From Candidatus Poribacteria bacterium (GTDB taxonomy: Bacteria; Poribacteria; WGA-4E; WGA-3G): DNA of 64,000 bases. The stretch is from contig JAPOZO010000050.1 of the NCBI GenBank assembly GCA_026706025.1, forward strand, positions 62,001-126,000, written 5' to 3'. Each line of letters opens with the position of its first letter. The stretch's first letter is position 1. Below, piece after piece: positions 18,204-24,052 of the stretch. The translations under genes were made by a program, and so were the position numbers. Below the pieces are notes generated by a model. It had not been told where the DNA came from. It made no database searches and saw nothing but the letters and a program-made list of their open reading frames with translations.

Positions 18204-18650
18204 TTACGCCTCACGTTCAACAACAACGCGGAGTTCAACAACGACATCTGTATGCAATTTGACTGGTACCATGAAGACACCGAGTTCACGGATCGGTTCT
18301 GCGAGTTCGAGGAATCGGCGTTCTAATTCAAGCCCTTCAGTCCTTAAAGCCTCTGCGACATCCATAGAGGTAACAGACCCGAAGAGTCGATCATTTTCGC
18401 CAGCCCGTCTTTTGAGTGTGCACGTAACGCCAGTAATCTGTGCTGCGATTTCCCGTGCGACTTCTTTATCTTTCGCTTCTTGATGATCAATGACTCGTTT
18501 CTGGTGTTCAAGATAGCGACGGTTCCGCTCTGTTGCATGCACCGCCAACTGCATCGGCAGTAGGTAGTTCCGTGCGTACCCATCGGCGACTTTCAACACA
18601 TCGCCCGGTGCACCGAGTCCTTCAACACTTTTCTTTAGAATCACTTCCAT
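18204..18650 (-). CDS. rplI: 50S ribosomal protein L9
   Basis: 148 residues, the normal bL9 length, from the ATG at 18650 (MEVILKKSVEGLGAPGDVLKV, the canonical N-terminus with GYARNYLLP). The frame stays open upstream to 18755, but that stretch is the dispersed repeat at 18685-18746 and encodes no L9 sequence. The N-terminal RNA-binding domain is joined by the long helix (RRYLEHQKRVIDHQEAKDKE) to the C-terminal domain (GSVTSMDVAEAL). Located between rpsR and dnaB. Confidence 0.96.
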   Translation of the reverse strand: MEVILKKSVEGLGAPGDVLKVADGYARNYLLPMQLAVHATERNRRYLEHQKRVIDHQEAKDKEVAREIAAQITGVTCTLKRRAGENDRLFGSVTSMDVAEALRTEGLELERRFLELAEPIRELGVFMVPVKLHTDVVVELRVVVEREA

Positions 18651-18684
18651 AATTAAAAACCTAAAGTCCCTTTTGTAGGTAGAG

Positions 18685-18746
18685 TCATTTAGTTTTAAGA
18701 AATTATCGGGTTTCATGTCTTCTTTTTTCGATCCGGTGCGGTTAGG
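18685..18746. repeat. TTTTAAGAAATTATC dispersed repeat, copy 1
   Basis: About 62 bp containing TCATTTAGTTTTAAGAAATT and ending GATCCGGTGCGGTTAGG. Close copies lie at 63393-63453 and 33861-33917, and a decayed one near 6744. This copy is inserted between rpsR and rplI inside a ribosomal-protein operon and creates an artificial N-terminal extension of the rplI reading frame. Confidence 0.7.
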
Positions 18747-18847
18747 AAACCACACCTACCGGATTTGATTACCCGAAAGCCAAATAAAATAGAAAACTAA
18801 ACAGCCCTATTTGTAGGGGAACCAATTATCTGTATTTGTCCCTACTT

Positions 18848-19048
18848 CTATCGTGTAAATGGCAAGAGTGCCATATTACGTGCGCGCTTCACTGCACGGG
18901 TCACCATTCGCTGTTGCTTCGCTGACAACCCTGTGACCCGGCGACTTACAATTTTCCCACGTTCGTTAATAAATTTTCGCAGCGTATCCACATCTTTGTA
19001 GTCAAAAGATTCAATTTTGTGATAGCGCTGTCTGCGACGGAATGCCAT
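18848..19048 (-). CDS. rpsR: 30S ribosomal protein S18
   Basis: 66 residues from the ATG at 19048 ([20 protein letters not shown]), preceded by AAAGGAA; an upstream in-frame start at 19093 would add 15 non-homologous residues. The S18 core is clear: [29 protein letters not shown], followed by the basic [13 protein letters not shown] end. Partner of S6 on the small subunit, and encoded in the same operon. The ssb-rpsR gap contains short CAGCAATCAGCAGTCAGC-type repeats. Confidence 0.95.
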   Translation of the reverse strand: MAFRRRQRYHKIESFDYKDVDTLRKFINERGKIVSRRVTGLSAKQQRMVTRAVKRARNMALLPFTR

Positions 19049-19077
19049 ATCAATTCTATTCCTTTTTTTAGTATAGC

Positions 19078-19190
19078 CGTCAGTGGTCAGCAATCAGCAG
19101 TCAGCAAAGATGGCGTCGTCAACGCGGTATTTGCTGATAGAGAACCGATGGTTAAATAGACTGATGACTGATCGCCGACGGCTGATAGCC
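19078..19190. repeat. AGTCAGCAATCAGCAGTCAGC-type short repeats in the ssb-rpsR gap
   Basis: Tandem-like heptamer variants (GTGGTCAGCAATCAGCAGTC and inverted forms such as GCTGATGACTGATCGCC) occupy most of the space between two co-transcribed genes. The inverted variants could pair into an imperfect hairpin in the mRNA. Confidence 0.5.
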
Positions 19191-19194
19191 ATAT

Positions 19195-19665
19195 TTAAAA
19201 CGGGATGTCATCATCTGTTGAGGAAGGTGCGCTGCTCGCTTCAGGTGCCGGGGCATCCTGATAAGATTCGGCTTGTGTTGGTGCTGCTGCGGGTTGGGCA
19301 TTCGCGTAACCACCGCCCATTTCATCTTCATCACGCCGCCCAACAAATTGGAACCGCATAAGTCTGACTTTGAGTCGATTCCGCTTGGTGCCATCTTCGG
19401 CTTCCCAAGAATCAAATTTAAGAGACCCTTCTATGAAAATTGGGCTACCTTTTTTGAAATATTCGCCTACAAGTTCAGCTTGCCTATCCCAGGCTTCCAC
19501 ATCCACAAAACAGACATTTTCTTTTTGCTCGCCCGACTGCCGATCCGTATAGCGCTCACTCATAGCCAACCCAAAATTCGCGACGGCTGTCCCGCTCGGC
19601 AGGAATTTCACTTCAGGGTCGCGAGTCAGGTTTCCCATTAAGATGACCTTGTTGTAACTTGCCAT
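19195..19665 (-). CDS. ssb: Single-stranded DNA-binding protein
   Basis: 156 residues. The OB fold starts MASYNKVILMGNLTRDPEV and includes GTAVANFGLAMSERYTDRQSGE, VDVEAWDRQAELVGEYFKKG and GTKRNRLKVRLMRFQFVGR. A Gly/Ala/Pro-rich linker leads to the acidic interaction tip DDDIPF. GAGGAG precedes the ATG at 19665. Sits between rpsF and rpsR as in many bacteria, coupling ribosome and replication protein synthesis. Confidence 0.97.
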   Translation of the reverse strand: MASYNKVILMGNLTRDPEVKFLPSGTAVANFGLAMSERYTDRQSGEQKENVCFVDVEAWDRQAELVGEYFKKGSPIFIEGSLKFDSWEAEDGTKRNRLKVRLMRFQFVGRRDEDEMGGGYANAQPAAAPTQAESYQDAPAPEASSAPSSTDDDIPF

Positions 19666-19754
19666 GGTTTCTCCTCTTTATACACTCTTGAGGCTTTCGG
19701 TGCTTTTTATTAGAAGCCCAAAGCCCGCTGTTTAAAATTCAAGCGATACTTATT

Positions 19755-20201
19755 TCAGGCAGACGCTGCTGTATTTTCAGCCGCTGCATCATTATCTGTT
19801 GCTTCTTCTGCTTCCGCATCATCAGGCGTTGATGCCTCTACTTCAGGTGTCGGTTGTTCCGCTTCGGGTGTTGGCGGCTCCGCCTCGGCGGCAATTTCGG
19901 CTTTCAACTTATCTATATCATCTTCGTATTGTACGATCATGTAGCGGAGAATCGCTTCAATAACGTGTAAAGCCTGGTTTAATTCCGCGACAAAACCGGG
20001 TGCGCTCTCAAAAATGTAGAGCACGTAATAGCCTTCACTCCGTTTCCGGATCGGATAGGCGAGTCGCTTTTTTCCCCAAGGATCAAGTTTCACGAGAGTC
20101 CCACCATTTTCGATGATGCCCTTTACTTGGTCAGTAAGTGCTTCTGCTTCGTTTTCATCATGGTCAGGCGTAATGATAAGCAGGAGTTCATAAGGTTTCA
20201 A
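19755..20201 (-). CDS. rpsF: 30S ribosomal protein S6
   Basis: 148 residues. The S6 fold spans about residues 1-95 (KPYELLLIITPDHDENEAEA, GGTLVKLDPWGKKRLAYPIRKRSEGYYVLYIFE, HVIEAILRYMIVQYE). The last about 50 residues are an acidic, Pro/Thr/Glu/Ala-rich tail that is probably disordered. The start is TTG at 20201 behind GAGG; an ATG 12 bases upstream opens only a three-codon frame (ATG AAA ATT TGA) whose stop overlaps the rpsF TTG. First gene of the rpsF-ssb-rpsR-rplI-dnaB operon, with a promoter at 20355-20383. Confidence 0.95.
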   Translation of the reverse strand: MKPYELLLIITPDHDENEAEALTDQVKGIIENGGTLVKLDPWGKKRLAYPIRKRSEGYYVLYIFESAPGFVAELNQALHVIEAILRYMIVQYEDDIDKLKAEIAAEAEPPTPEAEQPTPEVEASTPDDAEAEEATDNDAAAENTAASA

Positions 20202-20354
20202 ATTTTCATGCCTCTCTTCGGACTGATGGCTCCTCTGCCGTTAGCATAAAAGCAGGGAGCAGAGATTAATTGCGTAAACCCCATCTGAATGCGCATGTAC
20301 CGAAAGGACTATGCCTCTCAGATGGAATTTTATTCGTTAAAATTACTTTGTATA
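20202..20354 (-). promoter_or_regulatory. Structured 5' leader of rpsF operon (candidate S6:S18 autoregulatory element)
   Basis: The roughly 150-nt leader has two strong stems in the transcribed orientation: CCATCTGA paired with TCAGATGG (20281-20325) enclosing a second, weaker stem, and GCTCCCTGC paired with GCAGAGGAGC (about 20228-20259) with one bulged A. Many bacteria regulate rpsF operons through an RNA leader bound by the S6:S18 complex. Whether this one fits that motif (a CCG-containing internal loop) cannot be settled by eye, so this is inference from position and foldability. Confidence 0.5.
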
Positions 20355-20383
20355 ATTATACCACATATCGATTCATATATCAA
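20355..20383 (-). promoter_or_regulatory. Sigma-70-type promoter of the rpsF operon
   Basis: On the minus strand TTGATA (20378-20383) and TATAAT (20355-20360) are separated by exactly 17 bp, close to consensus. It points into the rpsF leader. Confidence 0.8.
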
Positions 20384-20399
20384 CCAAAAATCACATTTT

Positions 20400-20480
20400 T
20401 TATGGTTATTAGTTTTCAGTTTTCAGTTGTCAGGAGTCAACAATCGGCGGTCAGTAGTCAGCAATCAGCAATTAGCCACA
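20400..20480. repeat. CAGTTTTCAGTTGTCAG-type short repeats
   Basis: Run of variants TTTTCAGTTTTCAGTTGTCA, GGCGGTCAGTAGTCAGCAAT and similar, directly upstream of the rpsF promoter and bordering the mobile-element-like copy at 20529. Same family as at 4805 and 19078. Confidence 0.5.
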
Positions 20481-20528
20481 TACAGTGGGTTCAATAGGAA
20501 TTTAATTGGGTGCTGGCGAGGTTCCCGC

Positions 20529-20970
20529 ATAGGTATCAATTTAGGGTTTAGATTGCCCGCAGCACCGTAGGTTGGGTTGAACGGATGCCACCGAAACCCT
20601 AAAATCATAGAAAAACACAACTTTCTCCAGATACGCCATAGCCACCAGGGACCGAGTGAAACCCAACGCTTTTACTTTCAAACTCCTCGGACGATGAACG
20701 TGTAAAGTTGGGTTTCACTGCGTTGTTGAATAGATAGAACAGGATATTGACTTTCATGTGTGTTTGGCATATCAATACCCAAGTTCTCAATGGCGTTCAA
20801 CCCAACCTACGCGCCTGAAGGAGTTTTGAAGTCTTTAAGGTTTCCGCGGAGTATCCGGTTCGGTTGGGGGATTTAGTCTGGGAATAGACTAAATCCATTC
20901 CTTGTATCACATTCCGAACCTACCGGACCTGGGTGCCCTGGCGGTTATTTTTTCTAAAATTGACACCTAT
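20529..20970. mobile_element. MITE-like element, copy A, with 21-bp flanking direct repeats
   Basis: Ends are imperfect inverted repeats: ATAGGTATCAATTTA on the left (20529-20543) and the complement of ATAGGTGTCAATTTTA on the right (20955-20970). Immediately outside, 20508-20528 and 20971-20991 are direct repeats (GGGTGCTGGCGAGGTT plus five bases, one mismatch in 21). The right about 155 bp (from CTGAAG at 20814) match copy B at 63497-63773, including the perfect internal palindrome GGATTTAGTCT...AGACTAAATCC. The left interior differs and holds another inverted-repeat block (20566-20811). No protein is encoded, so it is non-autonomous at best. Confidence 0.65.
20566..20811. repeat. Nested inverted-repeat block inside element copy A
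   Basis: A perfect 18-bp inverted repeat, CGTAGGTTGGGTTGAACG at 20566-20583 and its complement at 20794-20811, encloses 210 bp. Within it a second inverted pair, GTGAAACCCAAC at 20656-20667 and GTTGGGTTTCAC at 20707-20718, forms an inner stem. Copy B lacks this block, so it looks like a separate palindromic insertion. Confidence 0.65.
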
Positions 20971-21020
20971 GGGTGCTGGCGAGGTTTCCGCCACCAGCGA
21001 AAAAACTACGCAAGTTCTGA

Positions 21021-21881
21021 TTAAGTTGGGAGTGTTGCGTATGCCGTCACATGCAGCGGTAAAAAGAATGGACGTTTTGAGGCGATAACCTCCTGCCGAA
21101 TCCGTGCGGCTAACGTATTTACATCAACCTGTTCTGCAGTAGCAAGTCCATACTTTTCGAGGAGTGGCAGTAGGCTCTGAAAGATAGTCGCCATGTATCG
21201 GTAACCAGCCCACGTTTTTTCGGCACCGATCGGAGACTCAAGATGCATCGTCGGTGGTGGTAAACCTGTGTCTACAAAAGTCTGATAAAGTCCAATCCCC
21301 ATGTTGAGATGCGCCCCTGAATGCGCAAACACATCCAAAATCCATGTGATGAGCTGATTCATAAGCGGCGTATCTGGATGTAAGAAGGTAGGATAGAGTG
21401 TGTATTCCGGTTCTTGAAATGCGGCGATCCCACCAGGTTTTAAGTGCGTCATGAAGGTAGCGAATGCCTCTGCTGGATCCGCCATATACATCAACACGAA
21501 CCGCCCAACGATCGCATCAAATTTTTCTGGAAATGTGAGGGCGCGCGCGTCGTCTGCGATGAATTCGACGTTCTGCCTACCTGCATCAATTGCGCGTTGG
21601 CGTGCGGTGTCAAGAATATCTGCGTTGACATCCACACCAACGACCTTACCTGTCGGTCCGACAAGTTCGGCAAGCATGAGTGCGACATCACCGGCACCGC
21701 TCCCGATTTCAAGCACACGCATTCCGACTGTAATACCGGCTCGTCTGCAAAGCCGGTGCGTTGACTCGCCATAGATTCTTGATTGCTCAATGAGGCGGGT
21801 TGTTTCGTGGAAGGTGCGTCCTAACGTATAGGTAGCATCGCTATTTAACGCGTGCAAGTTCTTCGCGTGATCTTTCGCCAT
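21021..21881 (-). CDS. SAM-dependent methyltransferase (tandem paralog 1)
   Basis: Class I methyltransferase, 286 residues from the ATG at 21881 (AAAGGGAT upstream; a longer frame to 21914 would overlap the neighbour). The SAM-binding motif I is VLEIGSGAGDVALMLAELVG, followed by VVGVDVNADILDTARQRA and the post-motif DAIVGRFVLMYMADP, typical of UbiE/Methyltransf_25-type enzymes. The last third (HLNMGIGLYQTFVDTGLPPP) is conserved in the adjacent paralog and is probably the substrate-binding cap. Substrate unknown. It is 13 bp downstream of the second copy. Confidence 0.85.
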   Translation of the reverse strand: MAKDHAKNLHALNSDATYTLGRTFHETTRLIEQSRIYGESTHRLCRRAGITVGMRVLEIGSGAGDVALMLAELVGPTGKVVGVDVNADILDTARQRAIDAGRQNVEFIADDARALTFPEKFDAIVGRFVLMYMADPAEAFATFMTHLKPGGIAAFQEPEYTLYPTFLHPDTPLMNQLITWILDVFAHSGAHLNMGIGLYQTFVDTGLPPPTMHLESPIGAEKTWAGYRYMATIFQSLLPLLEKYGLATAEQVDVNTLAARIRQEVIASKRPFFLPLHVTAYATLPT

Positions 21882-21894
21882 ACATCGATCCCTT

Positions 21895-22731
21895 TCACAT
21901 CGGTAGGGAGGCATACGCTGTGATGTGGGGCGGTAACAGGAGCGGTCGCTTTGAGGTCGTGACTTCCGCTTGAATCCGATCTGCGAGTGTGTCGATATCT
22001 ATCTCTTCACTTGTCGCAATGCCATACGCCTCCATGAGCGGAATGAGGCTCCGAAAACTGTTGGCGAGATACTCAAACCCGGGCCAGCCTTCAGGACCGC
22101 CCATGGGCGCCTCAAAGTGTAAGGTAGGCTCAGGCAGACCTGCATCAACGAATACGCGGTAGAGTTCCATACCCATGTTGAGATGTGCGCCTGAACGTTC
22201 AAACACTGTGAGCCCCCATTCAACCAACTGATTTATCAAAGGTGTATCGGGATGTATAACCGTCCGGTAGAGTGCGAGTTCAGTATCTTGAAAGGCGATA
22301 ATACCTCCAGGGCGCAGATGGGTGCTCAACTTTTTAAGTGCCTCTGCTGGGTCCGCCATATACAGCAGGACAAGTCTACCGACGATGGCATCAAAGTCGT
22401 TTGGAAGTTCAAGCGTTCGGGTATCCCCGGCGATGAATTCAACGTTTGAAAAACCGGCTGCATCGGCTCGCTCTTGTGCCGTTTTGAGAATATCTGGGTT
22501 GATATCCACACCGACGACGTTTCCTTCGGCCCCTACAAATTCAGCGAGGGTGAGTGCGACATCACCTGCCCCACTACCAACATCAAGTACTTTCATGCCT
22601 TTAGCGATCCCGCTTCTGAGGAAAAAACGGCGTGTTACATCGTCATAGAGTTGTGATTGCTCGATTAAGCGTTGTGTCTCTTCCTCACTACGCCCCATTG
22701 TATATTCTGCATCTCTGCTCTGATTGCTCAT
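21895..22731 (-). CDS. SAM-dependent methyltransferase (tandem paralog 2)
   Basis: 278 residues, clearly homologous over its full length to the gene at 21021-21881: VLDVGSGAGDVALTLAEFVG, VVGVDINPDILKTAQERA, DAIVGRLVLLYMADP and HLNMGMELYRVFVDAGLPEP all correspond. GAGG lies at good distance before the ATG at 22731. The pair is a tandem duplication with moderate divergence, suggesting different substrates or an old event. No biosynthetic partner is next to them. Confidence 0.86.
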   Translation of the reverse strand: MSNQSRDAEYTMGRSEEETQRLIEQSQLYDDVTRRFFLRSGIAKGMKVLDVGSGAGDVALTLAEFVGAEGNVVGVDINPDILKTAQERADAAGFSNVEFIAGDTRTLELPNDFDAIVGRLVLLYMADPAEALKKLSTHLRPGGIIAFQDTELALYRTVIHPDTPLINQLVEWGLTVFERSGAHLNMGMELYRVFVDAGLPEPTLHFEAPMGGPEGWPGFEYLANSFRSLIPLMEAYGIATSEEIDIDTLADRIQAEVTTSKRPLLLPPHITAYASLPM

Positions 22732-22798
22732 TATAATTTACCTCACTTTCGAGAAATTTGCGAGGCACAGTGCCCTCGCGTCACATAATTGCTAAGTA

Positions 22799-23998
22799 TT
22801 ATGGTTTAACAAATTGATGGAACTGTATCTTTCCATCTTTGACGGTATTAATGACTAAACCCTTGATTGCATGCCGATTTTCATCAAAATAGGATAATAT
22901 TGTTGCACCACTGTAGTCCTGAGTCGCCTCAATTTGATCTCGAATAGCCGCGGGGGTTAGGTCAGTTGTTCTGCGCATCGCCTCAATTACGATGGTAGCA
23001 GCGTCATATCCGAGTGCAGCGGGGCCATCGGGTGCGATGCCGTATTTTTCGGTATAAGCGTCAACAAATTGACGTGCCTCTTCGGTCAATTGACCGTCGG
23101 GTGAAAAATGGTTCGCAAAGAAACTACCTTCAAGTGCGGTTCCACCGATTTCAACCAAGTCGGGTCGATCCCAACCATCTCCACCGAGAAAAGTAGCAGA
23201 AATATTTATAGCTTCAGACCTTGCCTGCTTAACCGCCAGTGGGAATTCGGAGCCCAAGCCTGGTAAAAAGATAATATCAACGGCAGGTTCAACAGCAGTA
23301 ATTGCCATTAACTGTTCGGTGAAATCTGTGGTACTTGTCTCATAAAACGGGTGGACAGCAATCGTCCCGCCCTGTGCGGTAAAGTTCTGAATAAAAGCGG
23401 TTGATAGTCCCTCCGAGTACGGGTTCCCTGTTTCCGTGAGGACAGCGGCTGTCATCGCTTGCAATTCTTGTATGGCGAAATCTGCCATTATCCTTGCCTG
23501 ATACGGATCAATGTAGGCACCCATAAATGAAAAGTTCCCGTTTTGAGGCACATCTGGGTTCGTTGGGTAAGTTGTCACCATAGGTATGCCGTATCGCTGG
23601 ACAACCGCTCCGACCTCCACAGCCACCGTGCTGTAGTCAGGACCTACAATTGCTGATACGCCTGCAGCAATCAACGCTTCCGCGTGTTGAACACTGCGTA
23701 ATGCATCTCGCTGATCGTCTCTAACGAGAAGTTCTATCGGCAGTCCGTTAATTCCGCCTGCCGCATTTGCGAGGGCAACTGCTAATTCCGCACCATTCCG
23801 AGTTGTTCCGGGATCAGGTGGACTATAAATAAAACCAATTTTGACTGTAGATCCGCTATCAGAGATCTCCATCCCATCCGGGGCAACGACTTCTTGAATG
23901 CGATTGCAACTTAAAAAAAATGAGGTAAGAACTCCGAAAATCGCTATACATCTGAGCGTTGCCCTATTCTGTTGAAATAACATAAAACCCCTTTTCAT
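22799..23998 (-). CDS. ABC transporter substrate-binding lipoprotein, branched-chain amino acid type
   Basis: 399 residues, periplasmic-binding-protein type 1 (Peripla_BP_6/LivK-like). The signal peptide ends in a lipobox-like FLSC (about residue 30). Characteristic parts: VKIGFIYSPPDPGTTRNGAELAVALANAAGG, LLVRDDQRDALRSVQHAEALIAAGVSAIVGPDYSTVAVEV, AAVLTETGNPYSEG and LGYDAATIVIEAM. The start may instead be the second ATG at 23983, which has AAGGGG four bases upstream. No cognate permease or ATPase is in the window, so it is an orphan. It follows two TonB receptor genes on the same strand. Confidence 0.88.
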   Translation of the reverse strand: MKRGFMLFQQNRATLRCIAIFGVLTSFFLSCNRIQEVVAPDGMEISDSGSTVKIGFIYSPPDPGTTRNGAELAVALANAAGGINGLPIELLVRDDQRDALRSVQHAEALIAAGVSAIVGPDYSTVAVEVGAVVQRYGIPMVTTYPTNPDVPQNGNFSFMGAYIDPYQARIMADFAIQELQAMTAAVLTETGNPYSEGLSTAFIQNFTAQGGTIAVHPFYETSTTDFTEQLMAITAVEPAVDIIFLPGLGSEFPLAVKQARSEAINISATFLGGDGWDRPDLVEIGGTALEGSFFANHFSPDGQLTEEARQFVDAYTEKYGIAPDGPAALGYDAATIVIEAMRRTTDLTPAAIRDQIEATQDYSGATILSYFDENRHAIKGLVINTVKDGKIQFHQFVKP

Positions 23999-24052
23999 GT
24001 TCGGAAGCCGCTGGAAACCGCTTCCTCACGCGAACGAGTAATCACACGGTTC

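Noticed and set aside
18651-18755. N-terminal extension of L9 (start at 18755)
   Set aside because: The extension is translated dispersed-repeat DNA; the canonical L9 start with its own ATG is at 18650.
20400-20480. Possible CRISPR or iteron array
   Set aside because: The repeats are degenerate heptamer-like strings that occur in many gaps, without regular spacers or a replication initiator gene nearby.
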